A program made the position numbers and the translations under genes. From Schizophyllum amplum (lineage: Eukaryota; Basidiomycota; Agaricomycetes; Agaricales; Schizophyllaceae), in contig VDMD01000001.1 in NCBI GenBank assembly GCA_007026445.1, positions 3,286,001 to 3,350,000 of the forward strand: a stretch of 64,000 nucleotides of DNA, in the 5' to 3' direction. Each line of letters starts with the position of its first letter. Position 1 is the stretch's first letter. The notes under the pieces were generated by a model. The model had not been told where the DNA came from. It ran no database searches and was given only the letters and a program-made list of their open reading frames with translations. Of this stretch, positions 11,520-22,703 are shown in pieces.

Positions 11520-13010
11520 ATGCCCTCCTTCCTAACTGCAGTCTCTCTTTCCCTCTCCTTGCTCTCCTTCCTCGGCAGCGCACCGCTCGTGAGCGCCGGC
11601 AGCTCCTGCGTCGCCTTTGACATCAACTGGAACCTGCTCGTCTTTGGCCTCGGCGGCGCCGACTACAACGCGGGCACGAAGGACACATGGAGCTCTGGTC
11701 AGTGCTGCTCGTCGCCAGCGCCTCGCCCCGGCTAATTCGTGACCACAGGCTCTGCGTCTGAGATCACTGCGGACAACCGCCCGTATGTAGCACCTCCTCA
11801 TTGCGGGACGGCCTCTGACACGCTGTTTCAGTCCGTTTGACGGGGACAACGTGACATGCTACCTCTCCCAGGTGCGTGCATACACATTGCCCGCCGCAGC
11901 TACTGACTCTCACGCCCAGTTCTACAACGCCATCTATGTCTTGGGCGCGGACAAGTCGGATGCATCATCGGTCTACATCTACGATGCATCCGCCAAGTCG
12001 TGGTCGAAGCAGGCCGTCGACGCGGGCTCCCTCGACACGTCCAACTTCGACGCCATCCTGGACCATGACACCAATGTCTTCTGTACGTCCCGCCCATAGT
12101 CTCTTGACCGTCCTATGCTGAACACTATTGGTAGACGCTGTCTCCAACGCCGAGTTCTTCTCGCTCGACATGAGCTCCCTTAACGCCGCATCGAGCGACA
12201 AACTCGCTTGGAACGACGTGCAGTCGACCGGTTTCGACTCGTCCTACAAGCCCGTCATGGCACTCGCCCAGAACCACATCCACTTCCTTGACGTCCCCGA
12301 CGTGGACGAGGGCAGCGCAAAGATCTTCGTGATTCACTGTAAGCACAGCGCCAGCTTGTCCGTCAACATATCCCTCATGTCGCCTAGTCTCGTTCATGCA
12401 GCCCGATGCGCAGTCATACGGCAGCTTCCCGAAGGCGCACGGCCAGGCCGGTTCCATCTTCCTTGATGCTGGGGTGAGCACCTTCATACATGTCTCTGCT
12501 CGCCGCCCGCTGATGTAGTGCATCAGGTCCAGGAGGAGTTCTTCTTCATCCCTGACGATGGCTCTGCGACCTACGTGATCAACGTCGAGGTACGTTACTC
12601 AAGCATCACCCCCATCACGCTCCGTCTGTCTAACCCACCCGCAGAGCAACAGCACGAAGACCATGGCGGGCCCTCCTACCGTCGACACCTCCGCCTTCTA
12701 CTTCGCCTCGCCCGACTCCATCGTCCAGATCTCGTCCGCCGGCGACGTCGCCTACCTCCCGTACGACAACAGCTCCGACGGCTCCAGCGCCTCGTGGGCC
12801 ACCGTGCAGAGCCTCGCGAGCTTCAAGCCGTCCTCATCCGCTTCTTCGGGTGCGTCTGGGACGGGGAGTGCGACCGAGACCGCCACGGGGGGCGCCGCCA
12901 GCGCGTCGGGCAGCAGCACTGATGGCAACGGCGCGAGCGGCAGGATGGCTGGTGCCGGCTCTGCGGCCGCGGCGCTCGTCGTGCTGGCGCTCTCCGCGCT
13001 CATGCTGTAG
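11520..13010 (+). CDS. Secreted, probably GPI-anchored protein with beta-propeller-like repeats
   Basis: Exons 11520-11697, 11749-11782, 11832-11871, 11920-12082, 12135-12338, 12388-12473, 12527-12589 and 12645-13010. A cleavable signal peptide (about residues 1-27, hydrophobic core SLSLSLLSFLGSAPLVSA) begins the protein. The body has repeated units such as SVYIYDASAKSWSKQAVDAG and FDAILDHDTNVFYAVSNAEF that resemble kelch-type blades in fungal secreted proteins. A long Ser/Thr/Gly-rich stalk follows, and the end is a hydrophobic tail (AAAALVVLALSALML) preceded by small residues, as expected for a GPI anchor signal. The product is likely at the cell wall or plasma membrane. No catalytic motif was seen. 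Confidence 0.8.
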
Positions 13011-13465
13011 GGTGTTTCGGCTGATCTGTTGTTGGTAGGTATGCGGTTTGTAAGGATATAGAGGATGTCCTGTCACCTGTGTCTATACTCCGTTGCGCCG
13101 CAGCGCCGCCCTTCGTTTTGCCCGGTCCCCTTTCGTTCGCCTGTTTAAGCGCGTTCGTTCGCCCCGCATCAGCGTGTTCCTTCCCTTCGCTTCCGCAGGA
13201 AACTATGTCGTATCAATTGGACTTTCGAGCTCAGTTGCTCCTACATCTCACGCCATCTCAAACCATCTTCCCGCTGTCCATGGCCACGTGTGGACTTTGT
13301 TCCGTCTCTACAACAGCATCACCTAGCATAATGTTCACTACCTTACAGTCGCGTCAGTCGAAGGATCACTGTAATGGAGCCGTGTCTGCCGTAGCGAATG
13401 GTCTGATGTTTCAAATCGACGAAGACAAGCGCAACTCGAGACTCTATTCAATGTGGTTTTCTTTA
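13011..13465. other. Convergent 3' region, no gene
   Basis: Lies between the 3' ends of the secreted protein (plus) and the first P450 (minus). Pyrimidine-rich, with no splice-supported coding exon found. Confidence 0.4.
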
Positions 13466-15807
13466 CTACGGCACAGTTTGAATCCGCTCGCGCACCACGA
13501 CTGGCATCTTGCCCTTCACTACCACGAAATACCCTCGCAAGCCGTCTTCCCATTCCTGCGGATCCCAGCCGTCCGCAAAACTGAGGTCGAACCGGCGCAG
13601 GACGGCGCAGACTAGCATGCGCATCTCCATCCACGCCAGTTTCTTCCCAACGCAGTTGGCGGGGCCGTAGGAAAAAGGGATAAACGCGGCGCGGTTGAGA
13701 ATGAAGGGTTCTGTCGTCTGTGCAGGTACCATGCAATATCGGCAGTAGGTAATTGGCATGCAAGCCAGTGAGTGGGATGACATGCGAGTCAGCGGAATAT
13801 TGTGTCAATAGCGTGCCACTCACGTTGGCAAAGATGTTTGGCTCGAGCCGCGCGCGCTCGTCTTCAGGGAGCCAGCGTTCGGGGACGAAGGAATCAGGTA
13901 GGGGAGAGAAGTACCGCTTATCACGGAAGAGTGTATATTGTGGGATGAAGACCTGCGTGCCGGGTGGTACGTAGCTGAACGCACAGAAAGTTGACCTCGT
14001 CAGTATGAAGGGCCTCGATTCTTCCAGCGATGACAAAACTCACTGTGAAGCAATGGTCCTCGCCTGCGATGGCTCACGTACCATACGATGGGTACCCTCA
14101 GGGACCGGTGGAACCAAACGCATCGCCTCGTTGCTGAAATGGGTCAGATTTCCTGAGCGACAGACAGTCGGCATTGAAAGCTCACAGCGCGGCATTGAGA
14201 TACGGCATATTGGCTTGTTGTCTGAAGCCCATAACCTGATCTCCCAACTGGTCTATCTCGCCTTGCAACCGCTTGTATGTCATCGGGTTCCTCAACAGGA
14301 AATAGAAGAGGGCCGATAGCACGGTGGCAGTGGTGTCCGAGCCTGCAGTGATGGCGAGGATAGCTGGTGGGATGGTTCAGTACAAGCATCAGCTTCAACG
14401 ATAGAGCAAGACGTGCCATCCGCGGCTAGCTCAGAGACGGGTCGCTTCTCCTTCTTGTCCTTGTCCTCGCCGATCTAAACAATCAGTGTACCGAAAGTGC
14501 GAGAAGGGCGCCACACACAAGATGATGGAAGATGTCTGTGTAGCCCGACCCATTCCTGACGCGGGCAGCGATGCAGTCTCGAGCAAAGCGCCGATATAAT
14601 TGCATACGACCAGGAAACACATTTGCGAGCGGGAGGTAGAGGCTTCCCGACCATGGAATATGGGTCATGAAAACGATAGGCCTGGCAATACACGTTGAAT
14701 GATTGTAAGCGAGCGCGACAGATGAAGATGCTTACTTCTGTATGGTATCCTGTAAATGTAGCATCCCGTCGACATCACCTTCGCGCATCTTCGTCGACCC
14801 ACCACCGAACCTATCAGTTAGTCACATCAGCATCTACCTCAAAGCAAGGAGTATGATATTTTACGCCATATCGACCATGAAATCCCAGCTACACATGTGG
14901 ATTGATCAGCGGATGACCAGACCCTTGGCAAATTAACACTCACGCAAAGCATGTAAGACGCCCTGTTAGGTCGACTATCTGAGCGTTCCGCGCCAGCGTA
15001 TCGACGAATTCAGCCACCCGCTTCTCAATGATCGTCTCATGTATCCTGAGAGACGAGGGCGTGAATGCTTGTTGCCACATCCTGCGACGCGCACTGTGAC
15101 ATCTTTTGTCCTGGGAGGCAATCAAAGAGCGCCTGTCCCTCTGCTTGTGCCCAAGACGTCCGTCCCAGACTTCAGTTCCATCAGCCTGAAAAGAAAGCGC
15201 CCTTCGAGATGATGGACGTACAAGAGCCCTTGGGTAAACCTGTGACGCCAATCATGGGCTCGATTGCGTCCGCAGTGAAGAAGGCAAGTTCATTTGGACC
15301 TGCATTGAATTTATGATCCTTTTTGAACTAACGGACGACGGAAGACCATGATACGCACCGACTCGAACAACATCTCCATAGCGCTCATGCAGCTGCCGAT
15401 AATAAAAGTGCTGCTTGCCCGTTTGACTGATGAGCGCAAAATACAGCTTGCTTATCTTGCACAAGACTGGGCCGGGATGCGCCGCCAGGGGGTGGAACGG
15501 TGAGAGGCGGTACACGATGATGGAGCACACGAGAGTGCCTAGATATGTGGCGAAGGCTAAGGGTATGGATGTCCAGGCAGAGAAATAGGGCCGGAAGAGT
15601 GCGCTCAGCGCGCTGGGTACGATGAGCAGGAGAACCAATATATTCAGGTATTCTTTGGTCTCTGTGCGCTTGAAGACGACATGACACACCTGCATCATCG
15701 TGTGCGTGAGTTGAGGTGAAGAAAGGTGCAAAGGGATCACGTACTAAAGCTGTCAACACTGATAGTACAAACGGATGAGCCGACGCTGCAAAAGGAGGAC
15801 TATCCAT
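13466..15807 (-). CDS. Cytochrome P450 monooxygenase, 562 aa (copy 1 of a tandem pair)
   Basis: Twelve exons: 15745-15807, 15359-15689, 15222-15299, 14944-15169, 14865-14888, 14736-14810, 14519-14681, 14417-14474, 14186-14363, 14044-14133, 13824-13974 and 13466-13717. They sum to 1689 nt. An N-terminal membrane helix region precedes the proline-rich hinge HPLAAHPGPVLCKISKLYF. The I-helix reads AILAITAGSDTTATVLSALF (AGxDTT), the K-helix NEAMRLVPPVPEG (ExxR), then PERW, and the haem loop is FSYGPANCVGKKLAWMEMR with the Cys thiolate ligand. It is complete by every motif. The ER membrane is the expected site. The substrate cannot be inferred. The intron before the I-helix exon (14364-14416) starts with GC instead of GT; the paralogue uses GT at the same place. 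Confidence 0.93.
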
Positions 15808-16243
15808 ATGGGCAGAGAGGAGAAGGAAAGTCAGCAGGGGCAGCGCAATTTATGCAACTTTCAAGGTATAGTCGAGGCGCTCAATCACTGATCGTTCCCA
15901 GACAGCGCCGCCGACGATGTAGCACTGAGATGCGCGCGATGCTGATCGTGAGCGCCGCCCATTGCGGGCTCACGAGTAGCGCAAAGCGGCGTCTGTCACA
16001 TGCTCGCAGCGGCGCCGCCGCTCATCATTCTGCAAAAGCGAGGATGCCAGCCAGATCGTGACACTGAAAGCCAGGAACGCCAGATAGCCCACCGTTCAGT
16101 GGCATATCGGCCCGACTTCCACGTTGCTGCGTTCGCAGCTTGTCACTATGCGTCCTTGCGCATCGCAGTGATTTTGAGTCCAAATCGTCAGCAGTTTTCT
16201 CCTTCGACACGAGCCCACTGCACCTCATAGGTGAACCATATTT

Positions 16244-18525
16244 TCAAATCTTCTCCCTTACAAGTACCGGCAACTCCTCCTTCGCCATGAGCTGAAAGTT
16301 TAGCAAGCCGCTTTCCCACGTCTTCGCCTGGAAGCCCTCAGGCAAGCTTAGCTCAAAACGGCGCAAGGTACTGCAGACCAGCATGCGCATCTCCATCCAC
16401 GCAAGGGTCTTGCCGATGCAGTTGGCGGGGCCGTAAGAGAACGGGATGAAAACATTCCGATTGTGGACGTATGGCTCGGTGGCGTGCTACAGGCAGATTT
16501 AGTTGAGGACCTTGTGCGATAACGGGCAATAAGCGCCAATGAAACCCAACTAACCTTGCCGAATATCGCGGGTTCCAGGGTCGCGCGCTCATTCTCTTCG
16601 AGCCAGCGTTCGGGGATGAAAGAATCACTTCGTGGCGAGAAGTATCGCTGATCGTGGAAAAGGGTGTACATGGGGACGATCGTCACCGTAGCAGGCGGGA
16701 CGTATCTGTGTGTTCGACATTCAGCTCAAGTGCAATGCTGATGCTATCTGCATATCCACTGACCGGCCTGCTATCACTTTCCCGCCCTTCTCGTCGAAGG
16801 TACCGCGCTGCGAACCATCGGGCACCGGCGGTATCAAGCGCATGGTTTCGTTGCTGCACTTTCCATGAGACGACGCTCCATCGTCCCGACGACCTATGCT
16901 TACATCACTGCGTGCAAGTACGGCATTTCTGCCTGAACCTTGAAGTTCAAGGCTTGGTCGCAATGCTTGTCAATCTCTTGTTGCAGCCGCAGGTACACGG
17001 CCGGATGGGTGAGGATGTGATAAAATAGACTTGCTAAGACGACTGATGTAGTGTCGGAGCCGGCGAGCACAAGGAGGGCGGCTGTAGAGAAGACTCGTTG
17101 AGCCTATGTTCGTGCCGCAGCAACCGAGACCTTACCATCGCTCACAACTTGTGCGACGGATGGCGGAGTCCTCAACACGCCACCTTCGTCAATCTATTCA
17201 CCTGTAAGGTGCGGGCAGAAGACGCCAGGAGAATAAACTCACGAGATGGTAGAAGACGTCATGATATTGAGGGCCTTGGGTTCTGCGAACCAGAGCGCGT
17301 CCTTTGCAGAAGGTGCGAAATACTTCGATGTTTGAAGGGAGAACGCGTGTCAAACTTAAGCGCAAGGAGCCAAGCCAGGGAACGTGGGTGAAGAAGAGAC
17401 TAGACCTTCCAAGAACGGTGAGTCTCGACAAAGGTGCAAACAAAGCTGGTCGCACTTTTGAGAAGTCTCGATCAGACTCCAGACGTTGTCAACATCTCCG
17501 TCACGCATCATGGTCGACCCTCCACCAAAGCTGTTGAGACAAGAACATCAATTGTTGCGGTTCTATCGAGAGCTTGAGTGGAATATCACGTACGCAAGAT
17601 CGACTGTAAAGTCGAATCTGCTCTCGTGAGATGAGCTGAAGGCTCCGCTTCGAAAGGACTCACGTCAGGTAAGCAAGGAGTTCCGCGATGTCGACGGGCT
17701 GCGCCTTAGTTGCCAGAATATCCGTGAACTCGTTGACGCGGGCGTTGATGAGGGCTTCGTAGCCCTGGAGCGCGCTTGGTACGAATGCACGTTGCCAGAT
17801 CCTTCGCCGTTGACTGTGCTCATTCGAGTCACGAATGGCAATCATGCTCTTCATCTCCGTTTCGCCGATACGACCTTCCCAGTCTGTGGACAGTCGGTCA
17901 GTAAGAGCATGAGCATGAGCAGAGTGTTGCTACTTACAGGGTCCCTTGGGCAACCCGTTCGCGCCAAAAACAGGCTCAATAGCATCCTCAGTGAAGAATG
18001 CGAGCTCATTAGGACCTATATGAGTGCTATCTCCAGGCACTGCTAATATTAAGAGGTAACAAGTCTCTCACCGACACGCACGACGTCTCCATACTTGCGT
18101 TGCAGCCATTGATAATAAAGGTGTTGCTTGCCCTCTTGGCACAAGATCGCAAAGTAGAACTTGCTGAGTTTACAGGCCACGGGTCCAGGAAAAGAGGCAA
18201 GGGGGTGGAAGGGCGACAGCCGATATAGGCTTATGGACGTTGCAAGATCCCCAAGATATGAGCAGAAGGAAAGGACGATTGAATGGAGGATATTCAACAT
18301 GCCCGGCCGCGCGCCATTCAGGAAGATGCCCAACGCTGCGGGCGCCAAGAAGAGCAAGACGAATATGAGGACGAGGTTCCGAGTTTCTGTCAGCTTGAAG
18401 ATACCGTGACAAGTCTACAGAAATTCAGACATGCGGTATCTTGGACAAGTAGAACTTGAACGCACCAGGCCTGCCGCTACACAGAGCGCAAGGGCTTCCC
18501 TGGTGTCAAGACCGAGGTTTGTCAT
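16244..18525 (-). CDS. Cytochrome P450 monooxygenase (copy 2 of the tandem pair)
   Basis: Multi-exon gene with the same intron plan as the P450 just downstream. It starts MTNLGLDTREALALCVAAGL in a short first exon. Diagnostic parts: HPLASFPGPVACKLSKFYFA (hinge), YWEGRIGETEMKSMIAIRD, the I-helix LVLAGSDTTSVVLASLFYH, the K-helix NETMRLIPPVPDGSQRG, then FIPERW, and the haem loop FSYGPANCIGKTLAWMEMR. The stop is at 16244-16246 after LPVLVREKI. All joins that I checked hold the frame, so the gene looks intact. The protein is a close paralogue of its neighbour and most likely arose by tandem duplication. About 437 bp separate the two genes and each could have its own promoter. Exact exon ends were not all fixed. 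Confidence 0.9.
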
Positions 18526-19320
18526 GGGTCGACGAAGACAAAAAGGGCAACGGCCTTAAAGGGGAGTGCATGGACGCTAGTGAGTCACCTGCTGCTTGAG
18601 CGGCGAGATACAAGCCAGGCTAAGATGAAGGCCATCATCAACATTGGTCAGTCCTGAGAAGAGCGTAACGTCGACCTAGTTCCACTGTCACTGTAAGTAA
18701 GTTGAGAAGAATAGGACCGTCGGGCTGCGGGCATGGCGGACATGATGGACGGGGATAAGTGTGGAGGTGCCACGAATGTCCCCAGAACGTGGAGCCTCGC
18801 GAGCGTGGGAACATTATTGCTTCCGCGTAACGATCCGATCAAACCCAATTTGGACCTCAACATTGTACCCCGATTTGGAAACACCTTTGTACTCCCATCC
18901 GCGTCAATGCTTCGCAGAATCTTCCACCAATTCATCGGCGAATCATTGCCTCACAACCTGCACATTGCATCCGGATTAGGCAACATGGGCTGCTTTTGAC
19001 GCCCGTTCCTGCGACAATGACTGCCCGACTGGCCCGTTGTGAGGTACCTCTGACGTGAACTCCGGGGAACCCTTCGCACAGATGAATTGGCCACGCTCTT
19101 CGAAAGGCTTGCCGATGTGCCCTGGCACACCGCTCTGTGGCCGAATGCCTGGGACCATGCACTTATTGGGAAGCACCTTTGTACGCCAAAGTGGATGACC
19201 TGACCGCGCACTGCATACTTATACGCGGAGGAAGGGGGAGGGTCAATGCATCGTTTCCTCCCGCTTCGTCTCTACCACGCACAGGCTGGATTACGTACCC
19301 ACCATCCCCTCATCTTTGCG
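18526..19320. other. Intergenic, no supported gene
   Basis: About 0.8 kb upstream of the second P450 and of the small secreted protein. Short open frames exist on both strands (for example near 18733-18999) but lack a family signature, a good splice context or a signal peptide. Confidence 0.35.
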
Positions 19321-19723
19321 ATGAAGCCCTCTGCGGCGCTGGCAGTCCTGCTGGCCGGGTTCGGTACGTTCCCTCTCCGTCCGGCGTTCTTGCCTGTATT
19401 GACAGTTCTGCCCAGCTATGATGCCCGTTTCAGCTGCTCCGTTGCCTGCCTCCGAGGAGCTCTTAGATGGCACTCGGCGTGACGCAGTCGGGGATCATTC
19501 CAGCCCTACCGCCGTTGCGATCGACACTTCTGCGACGGAGGAAGAGACGATGTCAGGACGAGATGTCATGTTCAACGAACCTCGGGCGAAACTGAAGAAC
19601 AACACATTAGCCCACGCCCGCGACGAGTCGAACGCTGTATGTTGCAATTGTTTTGGACCACCGAGCTATGACTGAATGAAATTTTAGGGCGTACCGACCT
19701 TCGCTTCCGACGATCTTGACTAG
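19321..19723 (+). CDS. Small secreted protein, 99 aa
   Basis: Exons 19321-19363, 19416-19636 and 19688-19723 with consensus splice sites. The N-terminus MKPSAALAVLLAGFAMMPVS followed by AAPLPAS is a clear signal peptide with cleavage near residue 22. The mature part is acidic and polar, with dibasic RR near residue 36 and the end VPTFASDDLD. It has no cysteines. I do not recognise a family. Its size and make-up fit fungal small secreted or effector-like proteins, or a precursor that is processed at dibasic sites. It lies between the P450 pair and the TVP38-type gene. Confidence 0.62.
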
Positions 19724-20568
19724 CTTGCCAGCCAGCACGCAGACTCACTCCAACCTGCGCACTCTCCACAGGCGCCGCCATATCACATGAAGACGTCGAG
19801 CTACCCAATCGCACACACTCGTCTCCCAGTCCACATGCGACGCCTAGACGGGGCGCCACAGATCTTGGGCGTCATCCGCTCCTTCCCCTTTCCCGTCAGT
19901 TACAGTTCCTTCGCTTCGCTGCCTTCGCATTCGTCTCTTAATCGGGTGTTTGTCTCGCGCAGGTTTTTTCCGGGTGTCGAGCTTTCTTCACGTGTCTCTG
20001 GGAGGTATTCATTTTGCGTGGTGCCCGTGATGTCCCTACAGCTTTGGCCATATTGCAGAGTACACCCTTACAACTTCACTAATCCTGGCAGCCATCTGCC
20101 CTCGGACTCATCTGTATCCTTTACTTACCCCCAGTGTATGAACAGTTGTTGTAGAGAACGTGCGCCCCCTACCATCAGTACTTAACTTATCCATGTTTAA
20201 GTATCGCGAATAAGTATACCATCGCGACTGGCGGGCTATCCGATGCGGACGACTCGAGGAGGACTACCTGTACACAGTACTAATCAGGGCAGACGCTCTG
20301 AATGTCAAAGATGTACACCCCGAGTCTGAAGGATATCTCAGATCACAGGCCTTCTGCGCGGCACAAGGTGCAGCCGCGTTGGCCGCGCACCGAATAATCG
20401 TGAATTAGCATGCAAAGCCTTGCTCGACGTAAATATGACATGCAACTGAGTCCGTGAATGTTCGTTTGGTAGTAAGAACAATATAGCAATGTCGACGATT
20501 GGATATGAGAGGGAGGTCCGCAGAAAGCATTTACTGTACATACAAGTCATCAGATCTTTGACATTCGT
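19724..20568. other. Intergenic, no supported gene
   Basis: Convergent 3' ends of the small secreted protein (plus) and the TVP38-type gene (minus). No coding exon or repeat was found. Confidence 0.35.
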
Positions 20569-21841
20569 CTAAGCATACTCGAACGATTGAGCCGAGTCGA
20601 CCATCTTCTGCTGCCTGGAACCAAGTCAGAACGCCCTGCAGCAAATGTAAGAGTACTCCTCAAGACGCACCTTGCTTTCCGGCGGGCGTAGATAACCTCC
20701 GGCTTCATCTTCTTGACCTTGCCGCCGATGTACCTTCCCGACACGATTGTGATGACGACAATTGCCGCGATGAAGATGCCCTTCACGGCTTTCGGTCCCC
20801 CGGTAGTTGTACCCTCTGTGCATTGTTGAGTCAGGTCAAACGCTGAGCGCTGACGCTGATAGCTCTCGCTCACCGTCCGCATCTTCTAGAATGACACCCA
20901 GATATACTGGCAGCAGTTGCCGCGGGAATCCCAGAACAATGGCGATGATGTATACCCCTAGCGGGACATCGCAGGCCGCGATGAGTACGGTGACAACTAT
21001 AAGAGCAAGATACTTTAGCGCGGGCTCGAGAAGACGGACAAAGTGAACGACTTACAGTGCGGGGGTAAAATGCTCAAACGAAAGGCGGCGCACATGAGCC
21101 AGCCACCCTCCCGGACGACCCTGGCGTATGTCGCATATGTGATGGTGCTTTTCTCCTTCTTTTGTATGCGTTCCAAGAAGAAGTACTTGACAGCGCTGGC
21201 GGGTACGATGAGCACATTCGCGACTGGTCAGGTGATGCTCACAAAAAGACAAGTATCTCGCCAATGAGCGTACCCGCCGCTACAATGCCAAAGCCCGGGC
21301 CCAAACCCCAAATCATTCCGCAGAACATCGAGACGAGCTCCTGTCCAGTGAGCGGCGGGAAGGAGACCACGACGTATATTGCCAACGGAATAACGAAGCC
21401 CCATGGATGGCTACGACATTTGTTAGCATGGGCATAATATACAGACGTAAACGGTCACATACTCGTCCATCCATGACTTCACGGGTCGCAAAGCGTCGAG
21501 GATCTTTTCATTCAAAGCGAAAATAGTTATGAGAGCAGCAATCATGATAACGGCGACCAGTATTTGCTCTGTGCAAGGCCGTTAACACGTGTCGTGGCTT
21601 TGAAGGTGTGTAACTTACTCCAGTACATCTTCAACATCACTGGCAAGGGATATGGTAGTCGGCCTTCAAGGGCGGCCTGCTCACTTGGTGTCGGACTCGG
21701 CGTTCGATTGATGTCGCCGCGAAATGGCACATCCTGAGTAGGGATGCTCGCATTCCATTGATGTACCGGGCGCGGTTGCGCGAGCGCGGGATTGTTGAGA
21801 GGTGCCAATTCGGTAGATGAGTCTGGCTGATGGCGATACAT
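20569..21841 (-). CDS. TVP38/TMEM64 (VTT/DedA domain) membrane protein
   Basis: Multi-exon gene from MYRHQPDSSTELAPLNNPAL to the stop after QQKMVDSAQSFEYA. The cytosolic N-terminus is Pro-rich. Then come a TM helix (LVAVIMIAALITIFALNEKI), SFPPLTGQELVSMFCGMIWG and LGPGFGIVAAGTLIGE, the core of the VTT/SNARE-associated Golgi domain. Next are YFFLERIQKKEKSTITYATY, ARVVREGGWLMCAAFRLSIL and LGFPRQLLPVYLGVIL, which match the re-entrant loop and later helices of the family. A last helix and a basic tail (KVKKMKPEVIYARRK) follow. Yeast Tvp38 is a Golgi protein and relatives such as TMEM41B/VMP1 are lipid scramblases, so a role in membrane lipid handling is inferred. Confidence 0.85.
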
Positions 21842-22703
21842 TGCGGAACAGCCCTCGAAGCAATTAGAAAGGGATGGTGAGTGACGGCGAGGAGATGATA
21901 GACGTTTGGCGCCGAGGGCAGGACGAGCTTGTGGTGGTAGTGGTGGTGGTGTGACTGCCTTGTTCAGCCTTTATACGCAGAGAGCAGTATTGCGGCAGGA
22001 TTCCGCATGTTTGAGCGATGCGCGGGCGATGAGGCCAAATGTCAGGGAAGGCGCGCGTGGAAAGGGCGGCGACGAGCCGCGGTGGGGCTGCCGCCTTCCT
22101 TCCGCCAAAAGCGGTGCACCTTCATTGGCAATGAATCGATTTTTAGAACAAGCTTGGTCCTGCTGTTGCTGCTGTTTGGGTGGCCGAAACAAGGCAGAGC
22201 GTTGCACAGAAAACGTGTTCTAACACCTGTGCTTTATCTCTAGATACGTGTGATGCGCGTACAATGCGACGCGGACGAGCGAGAGGCACCAGCGACGAGG
22301 ATAGGATTGATCCGGCAGGACGTAAGTAGGGAACACTGATTGAGTCACTGATGCATGTGTGAACTTACATAAGGGATGATCGGCAATCATCACGAGGAAA
22401 CCACGTGACGGGTTGATTCTCGAACGTCAACTTTCCGTTTCGTACTGGATCAGATTGAGGCCAAGGCAAAAGCTCGTCGAAGGGCGAATATCAAAGCTTA
22501 TGAGTAATGGAGCAGCCAGAGCTTACCGTAAGCGCATGAGCATGGTTTAATTTCAGATCACTCGTGGATGAGATACGATAGAAGCAATAAGTAGTACTGA
22601 TTATTCCACAGACCACATCAACGAAGGTTATAATCAACTGAGGAAGGAGCTACCGCCGCCACAGGCTTTCGCCAAAATCGGCCTGAACACCCGCTGATAC
22701 TCA
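21842..22703. other. Intergenic, no supported gene
   Basis: Upstream region of the TVP38-type gene and downstream of the dioxygenase-like gene. It contains GGT/GTG repeats near 21930-21955 and GCT/TGT-type runs near 22150-22180, but no coding exon. Confidence 0.35.
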
